DNA of 6,301 nt from Sulfurovum sp. Its GTDB lineage: Bacteria; Campylobacterota; Campylobacteria; Campylobacterales; Sulfurovaceae. Shown piece by piece: positions 1 to 5,991 of this stretch; position 1 is the first letter of the stretch; each line of letters begins with the position of its first letter. The translations under genes were made by a program, and so were the position numbers. The notes beneath the pieces were generated by a model. The model was given only the letters and a program-made list of their open reading frames with translations, searched no databases and was not told the origin of the DNA. The DNA is taken from assembly GCA_015663065.1 (NCBI GenBank), contig DQSX01000228.1, forward strand, positions 1-6,301, in the 5' to 3' direction.

Positions 1-360
1 ATGGATCACAGTTCTGAAAACAGTTTTGTTCTCATGTTGATTACCGCTGAAGATGTTGCTTTGAAAAAGCTTTTGGAAAATGAAAAACGAAATACCGATA
101 TTGTATACACTGTCAATGAAGAAGAGAATGTGTATGCTATGATCTGTCAAGAGACAAAAGTAGACGGCGGATACCGCTTTGCTGAGAGGATCATTAGACA
201 TATTCGTTTGGATGAGGGAAAAGACATCTACTGTTCTGAAATTGAAGTCAGAACAAGCAAGTACACTCCTAAAGATATTATATTCAGAGTGCTTGATGGA
301 TTTGTACAAGCAAGAAAAGCTGGGAAATCCGGGGAGATCGTCTTTAAATCGGTATATTAG
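1..360 (+). CDS. Small degenerate GGDEF-like protein (hypothetical)
   Basis: I do not recognise a named family member, but the protein follows the second half of a GGDEF (diguanylate cyclase) domain. Residues 9-15 form a short hydrophobic strand. Residues 33-52 (DIVYTV..EEENVYAMICQET) match the segment around the active-site hairpin, with NEEEN where GGDEF would be. Residues 55-68 resemble the following helix (EG..xAERIR). Residues 96-115, ending ARKAGKSGEIVF, resemble the C-terminal D.ALYxAKxxGxNRI helix and strand. The GGDEF signature and the upstream metal-binding DxDxFKxIND region are missing, so cyclase activity is not expected; a scaffold or degenerate sensor role is inference. The ATG lies on the first base of the window, so no ribosome binding site can be seen and the gene could start further left. 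It runs in the same direction as rpmH, 106 bases upstream of it. Confidence 0.6.
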   Translation: MDHSSENSFVLMLITAEDVALKKLLENEKRNTDIVYTVNEEENVYAMICQETKVDGGYRFAERIIRHIRLDEGKDIYCSEIEVRTSKYTPKDIIFRVLDGFVQARKAGKSGEIVFKSVY

Positions 361-401
361 AGGTTTACCTGACCGTACTTAGTATAGTTTAAGCCATTTT
401 T

Positions 402-412
402 CGATAAAATCG
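402..412 (+). promoter_or_regulatory. Possible rpmH operon promoter -10 region within a small inverted repeat
   Basis: The 106-base gap between the first gene and rpmH holds CGAT-AAA-ATCG, a perfect inverted repeat, which includes TAAAAT at 405-410. This could be a -10 box and would give a 5' leader of about 50 bases before rpmH. Campylobacterota vegetative promoters often lack a -35 box, and none is visible here. Alternative -10-like hexamers are TATAGT at 383-388 and TAAAAT at 442-447; the latter would start the transcript on or beside the ribosome binding site. A promoter is expected because the rpmH operon is highly expressed, but its position is uncertain. Confidence 0.3.
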
Positions 413-466
413 CGTCCAAATATGCCAACAGTAATGTTAGGTAAAATCTATTAAGGATGAGTCAGA

Positions 467-601
467 ATGAAAAGAACATTTCAACCCCATAACACACCAA
501 GAAAAAGAACACACGGATTTAGAACAAGAATGAAAACTAAAAATGGAAGAAAAGTGATCAATGCAAGAAGAGCTAAAGGCAGAAAAAGAATAGCTGTATA
601 A
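467..601 (+). CDS. rpmH: 50S ribosomal protein L34
   Basis: This 44-residue protein is a small, very basic structural component of the large ribosomal subunit that binds 23S rRNA. It begins MKRTFQPHNTPRKRTHGF and ends with the diagnostic RRAKGRKRIAV. The family block KRTFQP..xxRxRxHGFRxRMxTKNGRxVxxxRRAKGR is complete, and the length is normal for L34. The ATG at 467 is supported by AAGGA at 453-457 with a 9-base spacer. It heads the conserved run rpmH–rnpA–yidC–jag–mnmE and is followed after 23 bases by the proposed rnpA start. The open frame of rnpA extends back into the last codons of rpmH (to 577), but no start codon lies in the overlap. Confidence 0.98.
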   Translation: MKRTFQPHNTPRKRTHGFRTRMKTKNGRKVINARRAKGRKRIAV

Positions 602-624
602 GACAGGTTACTCCTATCGGTCAG

Positions 625-963
625 ATAAAACATTTTACACGCATAAAAAGCAGTAAAGAGTTCTCAGGAGTGTACAATCACTCCTCAAAAACGTGGCACA
701 CTCCCTATTTTGTATTATTTTATAAGAAAACAGATACGTATAGCGTAGGCTTTGTTGCCTCTAAAAAAGTAGGAAACGCAGTGCATCGAAACAGAGCAAA
801 GCGTTTACTAAGAGCACATTTCATAGAAAATATTGATCTTTTGTCTAAAGGATCTTATGTTTTGGTCGCAAAACCTGCACTTTTGGACAAAAGCTTTATG
901 GAAGTCCGTAAAAGTTATCTTCATGCACTTAAAAAGTGCTCTGCCAAAATGGATCTGTCATGA
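625..963 (+). CDS. rnpA: Ribonuclease P protein component, apparent ATA start
   Basis: This is the protein subunit of RNase P, which binds the catalytic RNA and helps remove 5' leaders from precursor tRNAs. Numbered from the proposed start at 625 it has 112 residues, the usual size. It shows the N-terminal helix (RIKSSKEFSGVY, residues 6-17), the central strands (YFVLFY), and the family RNR signature GNAVHRNRAKRLLR at residues 50-63. No ATG, GTG or TTG lies in frame between the upstream stop at 574-576 and GTG at 670. Starting at that GTG would delete 15 residues of conserved N-terminus. The ATA at 625 lines up residue for residue with Met1 of the Bacillus subtilis protein as I recall it, so I annotate that start. 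ATC at 616, with AGG at 605-607 eight bases upstream, is an alternative, as is the GTG, with AAGAG at 656-660. Confidence 0.9.
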   Translation: MKHFTRIKSSKEFSGVYNHSSKTWHTPYFVLFYKKTDTYSVGFVASKKVGNAVHRNRAKRLLRAHFIENIDLLSKGSYVLVAKPALLDKSFMEVRKSYLHALKKCSAKMDLS

Positions 964-1019
964 CTTATTTAACAGATTTTAACAGATATAACACTATACT
1001 ATCATCGATAAATCACTAA
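960..1019 (+). CDS. Possible 19-codon small ORF between rnpA and yidC
   Basis: ATG at 960 overlaps the rnpA stop in an ATGA junction, and the frame ends with TAA at 1017-1019, next to the yidC ribosome binding site. The predicted peptide is MTYLTDFNRYNTILSSINH. Its ATGA overlap and its stop beside the next start would suit translational coupling between rnpA and yidC. It occupies the place where yidD is usually found, but it is far too short for YidD (about 70 residues or more) and does not resemble it. No Shine-Dalgarno sequence is visible upstream, and the frame contains a perfect 10-base tandem repeat, so it may be chance. Confidence 0.3.
   Translation: MTYLTDFNRYNTILSSINH
968..987. repeat. 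Tandem direct repeat, 2 x 10 bp
   Basis: Two perfect, directly adjacent copies of TTTAACAGAT occupy 968-977 and 978-987, in the rnpA–yidC spacer. The pattern is seen directly in the sequence. It could be a slippage duplication in a space left by loss of yidD, or a protein-binding site; nothing else in the window repeats this unit. Confidence 0.75.
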
Positions 1020-1029
1020 AGGTATTCTT

Positions 1030-2655
1030 TTGGAACAACAAGATCTCAATAAACGTCTCATTCTCGCACTGGTACTCTCATTTTTTGTATTTGTAGGGTA
1101 CAGCTATTTATTTCCGCCTGCACCACAGCAACCTGCAGAACAAAATACACATGCAAAAACACCTGCAGTTGCATCACCTGAAACACCAAATGCATCCGCG
1201 CAAGCATCTGTAACAGTCGCAACAGCACAAAAAAACAGTGCACCTGTTACTACTTCAAATGCAAAAGTTCTGGCAACAATAACATCGAATGTTTTCAATA
1301 TGAATATCGATCAATTTGGCCGTATCTCAGAGTATGAGCTTTTACAGGAGAAATACAAAAATGAACAGGGAAAAAACCTGCATATCATTGCTGCAGACAA
1401 AGTAAAACCTTTGGAGATCAGATTTTCCGATACTACTTTGAATGAAGAAGCATTTAAAGTACCTTATGTAAACAGCGGTAAATCAAACATCGATCTTGGA
1501 TCTTCTGGAGAAGAGACGATCACGTTGACACAAAAACTCTCTTCTGTGACGGTGACTAAAAAAATCACCATCAAAGCTACGGGAGCTTATGATATTGATA
1601 TAAGCACATCCTCTCCTGTGCCATACTTTGTTACTCCGGGACATAGACCTATGGCAGATACCTCTATGTATATGCTGGTAAGAGGGGCCTTGGTAAAAGG
1701 TGCTGATGATGTAGTACTTACCGTTGAAGATGGGGATGCCAAAGGTGATGAAGTGGTGAAAAATGCAAAATTCACTTCGGCTTTTGACAGATATGCCGCT
1801 TCTATGTTCTATAATTTTGAAAAAGGTTTGAATGTTTCTATCTTGAAGCAGGAAGGGGATAATCCTCTTATTTTTGTTGAGGGGAATCAAGATCTTCATA
1901 TGGGTGGATATATTGGTCCCAAGCAGTATGATATACTTGAAAAGATAAACCCTGAATTGACAGATACAATAGAGTTCGGATTTTTTACTTTTCTTTCCAG
2001 ACCTTTTTTCAAAGTACTTTTATGGATCAATGACCATGTAGGAAACTGGGGATGGGCGATCATCCTCTTTACACTGCTTGTGAAATTGATTTTGTTTCCG
2101 CTCTCATACAAGGGAATGATGTCTATGCAGAAACTCAAAGACCTTGCTCCAAAAATGAAAGATATTAAAGAGAAGTACAAAGGTGATCCTGCAAAAATGA
2201 ATGCACAGATGATGGAGATGTACAAAAAGAACGGTGCTAACCCGATGGGTGGTTGTCTGCCTATGTTGTTACAGATCCCTGTATTTTTTGCACTCTATCG
2301 TGTACTTTTAAATGCAGATGAACTTCAGGGTGCAGTATGGATCCACGGCTGGATAGAAAATTTGGCTATTGCAGACCCCTACTACATCCTGCCTGTCTTG
2401 ATGGGTGTCTCTATGTGGTTCCAGCAAAAGATCACGCCAAACAACTTTACAGACCCGCTTCAAGAGAAGATCTTCCAGTGGTTCCCTGTCATTATGGCCG
2501 GTATGTTCATCATTATGCCTTTTCCTTCAGGATTGGTGCTATACTGGGTAGTGAACAACATCTTTACTATCGGGCAGCAGTATGTGATAAACGCTGCGTA
2601 TAAAAAACATAAAGCTGCAGCAGTTGCTGCACACCATAAGGGAAAGGAGAGCTAA
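1030..2655 (+). CDS. yidC: Membrane protein insertase YidC/Oxa1 family
   Basis: YidC inserts and folds inner-membrane proteins, alone or with SecYEG. The 541-residue protein has a first membrane segment (about residues 9-28), an Ala/Pro/Ser/Thr-rich linker (about 31-82), a large periplasmic P1 domain, and the conserved Oxa1 core. Visible core features are membrane segment 2 (about 338-358), the charged cytoplasmic hairpin (about 361-400), NPMGGC (404-409), DPYYILP (449-455), FPSGLVLYW (498-506) and a basic C-terminal tail. In the hydrophilic groove, Lys352 stands where Escherichia coli has Arg366, a conservative change that keeps the charge. The start is TTG at 1030, with AAAGG at 1018-1022 and a 7-base spacer; it gives the normal N-terminus directly before the first membrane segment. 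The stop overlaps the jag start in TAATG, suggesting coupled translation. Confidence 0.97.
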   Translation: MEQQDLNKRLILALVLSFFVFVGYSYLFPPAPQQPAEQNTHAKTPAVASPETPNASAQASVTVATAQKNSAPVTTSNAKVLATITSNVFNMNIDQFGRISEYELLQEKYKNEQGKNLHIIAADKVKPLEIRFSDTTLNEEAFKVPYVNSGKSNIDLGSSGEETITLTQKLSSVTVTKKITIKATGAYDIDISTSSPVPYFVTPGHRPMADTSMYMLVRGALVKGADDVVLTVEDGDAKGDEVVKNAKFTSAFDRYAASMFYNFEKGLNVSILKQEGDNPLIFVEGNQDLHMGGYIGPKQYDILEKINPELTDTIEFGFFTFLSRPFFKVLLWINDHVGNWGWAIILFTLLVKLILFPLSYKGMMSMQKLKDLAPKMKDIKEKYKGDPAKMNAQMMEMYKKNGANPMGGCLPMLLQIPVFFALYRVLLNADELQGAVWIHGWIENLAIADPYYILPVLMGVSMWFQQKITPNNFTDPLQEKIFQWFPVIMAGMFIIMPFPSGLVLYWVVNNIFTIGQQYVINAAYKKHKAAAVAAHHKGKES

Positions 2656-3554
2656 TGAAAAAGGTTGAAGCAGATACACTTGAAGAAGCGTATCAAAAGG
2701 CTGCGACACAATTAGCTTCTTCCATCACAGATATTGAATATGAAGTGATACAGCATCCGTCCAAAGGGCTTTTTGGTTTTTTAAAGAAAAAGGCCATTAT
2801 TGTAGCAACGTGTAAAAATGTACTTGCCAAAACAGAAGAAAATGCCAGCAAAGAGACGCCTTTTGTCAGCGATGAAGAGAGTGTTGCTACGGAAATACTC
2901 TCAGTAGTGAAAGAAGTTGTGGCAGAAGATAGCGTAGAAGTGCTTCAAAAAGAGCTGACTCAAAAGAGAGTTGTTAAAGAAGAAATGACAGTCACTGTGC
3001 CTGAAAACGGTGTGGTAGTCGATAATTTTTTTGCAGCAGACAAAGAAGAAGACCTTTTGGAAGATTTTGATGAAGAGAGTATTATCTACGATGAACTTGC
3101 CCTGCTCATAGAAAATCAGTTAAAAGAGCTTCTTACACACTCCTGTTTCGATATAGATATTGTAGAAGTAGATGTCAGGGACAACACGGCATTGATCTTC
3201 ATTGACGGAGAAGATGCGGCACTGCTCATAGGTAAAGAGGGCTACCGGTACAATGCACTCTCTTATATGCTTTTTAACTGGCTGCACACCAAGTATGAGT
3301 TGTTCATCAAACTTGAAATTGCAGAATTTTTGACTTCCCAACAGGAGATGATCAGAAACTACATTAAACCTGTCATCGAAAATGTGCAGAAGAACGGTAA
3401 AGGCAAAACACGTTCTCTTGACGGCATTTTAGTACAGATCGCACTGGAACAGTTGCGTGAAGCCTTCCCAAATAAATATGTTGCTGTAAAAACAGGCAGA
3501 GGAGGCAACAAGTTTGTTGTTGTTAATGAATTTAACAACAAGAGTCATGCCTAA
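2655..3554 (+). CDS. jag: Jag/KhpB-like RNA-binding protein (Jag_N plus KH, R3H not recognisable)
   Basis: This 299-residue protein is the usual partner gene of yidC. Residues 1-50 form a Jag_N domain with the typical KGLFGFLKKK motif at 37-46. An acidic linker follows (about 55-145). A KH domain (about 150-230) carries GKEG at 193-196, the GxxG loop that contacts RNA. The C-terminal segment from residue 253 has the predicted order of an R3H domain, but the Arg and His of the R-x3-H signature appear to be replaced (around DGILVQ). Jag/KhpB proteins bind RNA and affect cell envelope and division in Gram-positive bacteria. The Helicobacter pylori relative HP1451 has been described as binding the VirB11-type ATPase HP0525; whether that applies here is unknown. 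AAGGAGA at 2644-2650 precedes the ATG, which overlaps the yidC stop by one base. Confidence 0.92.
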   Translation: MKKVEADTLEEAYQKAATQLASSITDIEYEVIQHPSKGLFGFLKKKAIIVATCKNVLAKTEENASKETPFVSDEESVATEILSVVKEVVAEDSVEVLQKELTQKRVVKEEMTVTVPENGVVVDNFFAADKEEDLLEDFDEESIIYDELALLIENQLKELLTHSCFDIDIVEVDVRDNTALIFIDGEDAALLIGKEGYRYNALSYMLFNWLHTKYELFIKLEIAEFLTSQQEMIRNYIKPVIENVQKNGKGKTRSLDGILVQIALEQLREAFPNKYVAVKTGRGGNKFVVVNEFNNKSHA

Positions 3555-4896
3555 CTACCATAACTCCATAGCAGCCATTGCTACAGCACATGGTGTCTCT
3601 TCTATCTCTATTATCAGGGTCTCCGGAGAGGCCTCTCTTGAGATAGCAAAAAAACTTTCACATCTGGAAATCATCAAACCCCGTTACGCACATTTAACAT
3701 CACTTTACAGCGCAAAAGAGGAATTAATAGACCAGGCGATCATGATCTACTTTTCTGCACCCAACTCTTTTACAGGTGAAGAGATCGTTGAGTTCCAGTG
3801 TCACGGTGGTATGATCGTTGCGCAGGAGATACTCGATACTATCACCTCTTATGGTGTGCGATTGGCAGAACCGGGTGAATTCTCAAAAAGAGCATTTCTT
3901 AACGGAAAGATTGACCTTAGCGAAGCAGAAGCCATTTCGAAGCTGATCGAAGCAAAATCTGTAGATGCAGCGAAGATACTTGCCAAACAGATGAAAGGTG
4001 AGTTGAGAGTCTTCGTAGATGAGAGCAGGGATGCACTTTTACGTTCGTTGGCTTATTCTGAAGTGATGATCGACTATGCCGAAGAGGATATCCCTGATGA
4101 TATTATGCAGAGTATTGTAACACAGCTTGACGGACTGACAGCCAAGATAGAAGAGATAGTAGATGCCAGTCACAGACGACGCGGGTTGATCGAAGGTTTT
4201 AAAGTAGCCATTATAGGTAAACCGAATGTAGGAAAGTCTTCCCTGCTGAATGCATTGCTTTCTTATGAGAGGGCTATTGTTTCTGATATTGCCGGCACCA
4301 CAAGAGATACCATTGAAGAGCAGGTACGTATAGGCTCACATATCATCAGACTGGTAGATACTGCAGGCATACGAGAGTCAGAAGATACGATCGAGAAGAT
4401 AGGTATAGAAAGATCGATCTCTTCGTTTGAAGATGCTGACATTATCATTGCACTGTTTGATGGTTCAAGGGATTTTGACAAAGAAGATGAAAAGATCCTC
4501 TCTATGGTGCATAAACTTGAAGAGAAACAGGTTATTGTAGCTATTAATAAAACAGACCTTGAAGCTAAACTTGACAGAGAGATATTTGTAAAATTTGATC
4601 CTGTTGAAGTCTCTGCCAAAAAAGGTTTTGTACGTTTAACACAGAAGATTGAAACACTCTTAAACGCTATTGGTGAGGGAGAAGAACTGATGCTTATCTC
4701 TGCGAGACAGATCGAAGCGGTGACTTTGGCAAAAACATCTATATTGGAAGCCAAAGCCCCTCTTCTGGGTGGGGAACTGGAGTTTTTCTCATACCATCTT
4801 CAAGAGGCTGTCAAAGCCATATCTTCTATCTCTAAACCGTATGATTCTGAAGAAATTCTCGACAAGATGTTCGGTGAATTCTGTTTGGGGAAATAG
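3547..4896 (+). CDS. mnmE: tRNA uridine-5-carboxymethylaminomethyl modification GTPase
   Basis: MnmE (TrmE) works with MnmG to modify the wobble uridine (U34) of certain tRNAs, using potassium-activated GTP hydrolysis and a folate cofactor. The 449-residue protein is complete. It has an N-terminal folate-binding domain beginning MPNYHNSIAAIAT, a helical domain, and an inserted G domain. The G motifs are G1 GKPNVGKS (224-231), G2 GTTRD (250-254), G3 DTAG (271-274), G4 NKTD (334-337) and a SAK-type G5. The C-terminus is the diagnostic CLGK with Cys446. I chose ATG 3547 because the family sequence starts a few residues before IAAIAT; in-frame upstream starts would add up to 11 unrelated residues. 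The start overlaps the end of jag by 8 bases without a well-placed Shine-Dalgarno sequence, so initiation probably depends on translational coupling. Confidence 0.97.
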   Translation: MPNYHNSIAAIATAHGVSSISIIRVSGEASLEIAKKLSHLEIIKPRYAHLTSLYSAKEELIDQAIMIYFSAPNSFTGEEIVEFQCHGGMIVAQEILDTITSYGVRLAEPGEFSKRAFLNGKIDLSEAEAISKLIEAKSVDAAKILAKQMKGELRVFVDESRDALLRSLAYSEVMIDYAEEDIPDDIMQSIVTQLDGLTAKIEEIVDASHRRRGLIEGFKVAIIGKPNVGKSSLLNALLSYERAIVSDIAGTTRDTIEEQVRIGSHIIRLVDTAGIRESEDTIEKIGIERSISSFEDADIIIALFDGSRDFDKEDEKILSMVHKLEEKQVIVAINKTDLEAKLDREIFVKFDPVEVSAKKGFVRLTQKIETLLNAIGEGEELMLISARQIEAVTLAKTSILEAKAPLLGGELEFFSYHLQEAVKAISSISKPYDSEEILDKMFGEFCLGK

Positions 4897-4899
4897 TTT

Positions 4900-5256
4900 A
4901 TGAATTTTGAAACACTATGGAACACGGTTAAAGAGTATGCAGAAAAACTTATGCAGGTTGAAAATATAGAACTCTATATTATTGTATTTCTCATTGTATT
5001 TATACTTTGGTTCTCTTTGGATACGAAGAAGTTCTATCATGGTGAAAAAAGAAAGATCAAAAATCTGCATCATTTTGCCAAACAAGGTGATGTAGAAGCA
5101 CAGCAAGACCTTGCCAAACGTTACCATAAAGGAAAACAGGTAAAGAAAAATTGCCAGTCTGCAGCATTCTGGTACCAGAAAGCAGCATTTTCCGGTGATG
5201 AAGATGCCAAAGGATATTTACAAAAATTTTTAGATAAACGTAACCGTAAATGTTAA
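4900..5256 (+). CDS. Small membrane-anchored Sel1-repeat protein
   Basis: The 118-residue protein has one clear membrane segment (about residues 23-40, hydrophobic and flanked by charge). One Sel1-like repeat follows at about 64-99 (GDVEAQQDLAKRYHKG..Q..A..WYQKAAFSG), with the start of a second at 100-111 (DEDAKGYLQKFL). Sel1 repeats are helix pairs used for protein binding. The dense Lys/Arg cluster just after the membrane segment (residues 43-54) predicts by the positive-inside rule that the repeats face the cytoplasm. That differs from the secreted cysteine-rich Sel1 proteins common in Helicobacter; only Cys85 and the last residue, Cys118, are present here. The gene starts three bases after the mnmE stop, with GGGGA at 4887-4891 and an 8-base spacer, so it is co-transcribed with mnmE. 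Its partner and function are unknown. Confidence 0.85.
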   Translation: MNFETLWNTVKEYAEKLMQVENIELYIIVFLIVFILWFSLDTKKFYHGEKRKIKNLHHFAKQGDVEAQQDLAKRYHKGKQVKKNCQSAAFWYQKAAFSGDEDAKGYLQKFLDKRNRKC

Positions 5257-5261
5257 TAGTG

Positions 5262-5267
5262 TATAAT
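5262..5267 (+). promoter_or_regulatory. Promoter -10 box (TATAAT) for the lipoprotein gene
   Basis: A perfect TATAAT lies 32 bases upstream of the lipoprotein start, in the only sizeable gap after mnmE. It is preceded by AT-rich sequence (T-run at about 5227-5231) and has no clear -35 box, the usual form of a vegetative promoter in Campylobacterota. Transcription would begin near 5274, and AAGGA at 5287-5291 gives a well-spaced ribosome binding site 8 bases before the ATG. Confidence 0.6.
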
Positions 5268-5299
5268 GTATTTTACTTAAAAAAACAAGGAAATAATTT

Positions 5300-5962
5300 A
5301 TGAAAAAGACGCTTAGTACCTTTATGCTTTTCGCAGCACTTCTTTTTATGCTTTCCGGCTGTGTACCCAATGAGTACAGCTTGTCGCAAAGCAGAACAGC
5401 ACCTTCTACTTCCAACTTGAACCCATGGGCAGAACAGACAAATCTGGAAGAGGGTGAAAATATAGACATCTCTGACCTTGATGGCAATATTACAGAGTCA
5501 GAGCTGGGTATGACGGAAGAGTTTACGGAGAAAAAAATGAAACGTATACCTTTCCCGGTTGCAGAGTACAATCGTTATTCAGGTACAGGAAAAGGAACCA
5601 TTAAAGGCTTGATCTATGTGAAAAATGCCTATGGTGAAAAAGTACTTGGAAAAGGTACAAGACTCTATTTGAATCCGGTAACCTCATACTCAAACCAGTG
5701 GTATACAGAGAGTTATATAGGCGGAAAGAAGATGGAAAAGGCAGATCAGCGTCTCTTTAACTACTTAAAGTTCACTGCATCAGACCAAAAAGGTGTATTT
5801 GCATTTTACGGTGTTCCAAGCGGAAGCTATTATCTTATAGGAACGGTTGAGTGTGGTACAGAGTGCGGATATGAGACCCCTAAAAGCATAAGGATCGCTA
5901 CAAGAGTCAGTATCTCCGGTAATAATGTGATAGAGCAGGATCTTAGCCGGTTTGTTGATTAG
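5300..5962 (+). CDS. Predicted lipoprotein with a carboxypeptidase-regulatory-like (transthyretin-type) beta domain
   Basis: The 220-residue protein begins with a type II signal peptide: Lys2-Lys3, a hydrophobic core (about 5-18) and the lipobox LSGC with Cys21 as the lipidation site. The next residue is Val, so the Asp+2 inner-membrane retention signal known from E. coli is absent and outer-membrane sorting is possible. Residues 22-90 are Ser/Thr/Glu-rich and probably flexible. Residues 98-215 look like a beta-sandwich of the carboxypeptidase-regulatory type: KGTIKGLIYV at 98-107, then D-x-x-G-x-F-x-F-x-x-V-P-x-G-x-Y at 162-177. Two cysteines at 185 and 189 (CGTEC) could form a disulfide in the periplasm. 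I do not recognise a named family, and its role is unknown. It has its own promoter and ends tail to tail with the dUTPase gene. Confidence 0.85.
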   Translation: MKKTLSTFMLFAALLFMLSGCVPNEYSLSQSRTAPSTSNLNPWAEQTNLEEGENIDISDLDGNITESELGMTEEFTEKKMKRIPFPVAEYNRYSGTGKGTIKGLIYVKNAYGEKVLGKGTRLYLNPVTSYSNQWYTESYIGGKKMEKADQRLFNYLKFTASDQKGVFAFYGVPSGSYYLIGTVECGTECGYETPKSIRIATRVSISGNNVIEQDLSRFVD

Positions 5963-5973
5963 CAGAAGTAAAA

Positions 5974-5991
5974 CTTACCCTTTTGGGTAAG
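5974..5991 (-). terminator. Hairpin, likely terminator of the dUTPase gene, possibly shared
   Basis: CTTACCC (5974-5980) and GGGTAAG (5985-5991) form a perfect 7-bp stem with a 4-base loop. Read on the minus strand, the stem is followed directly by TTTT, so it fits an intrinsic terminator for the dUTPase gene. It lies inside that gene's last codons (AYPKG and stop). On the plus strand it sits 11 bases after the lipoprotein stop but lacks a T-run (CTTCTTCC follows), so termination there would be weaker. An outer AGAAG/CTTCT pairing (5964-5968 with 5992-5996) could extend the stem across a 5-base bulge. Confidence 0.6.

Noticed and set aside
361..466. Possible origin or DnaA-box cluster upstream of rpmH
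   Set aside because: rpmH lies near oriC in many bacteria, but no DnaA-box-like repeats or dnaA gene are visible here.
577..601. Programmed -1 frameshift from rpmH into rnpA
   Set aside because: The A-rich stretch does not form a good X XXY YYZ slippery heptamer in the rpmH frame, and no downstream stimulatory structure is obvious; left only as a minor possibility.
670..963. A shorter rnpA starting at GTG 670 (97 residues)
   Set aside because: It would drop conserved N-terminal residues (RIKSSKEFSG) that are clearly encoded upstream in the same frame; kept only as an alternative start.
1483..1899. Antisense reading frame (138 residues) opposite yidC
   Set aside because: It lies wholly inside the conserved yidC gene and its composition looks like reverse-strand noise.
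3514..3546. Longer mnmE with an 11-residue N-terminal extension
   Set aside because: The extra residues do not match the MnmE family, whose N-terminus begins just before IAAIAT; the sequence is the end of jag in another frame.
4263..4754. Long antisense reading frame (163 residues) opposite mnmE
   Set aside because: It is a Ser/Ile-rich shadow of the strongly conserved MnmE G domain, with no ribosome binding site or family resemblance.
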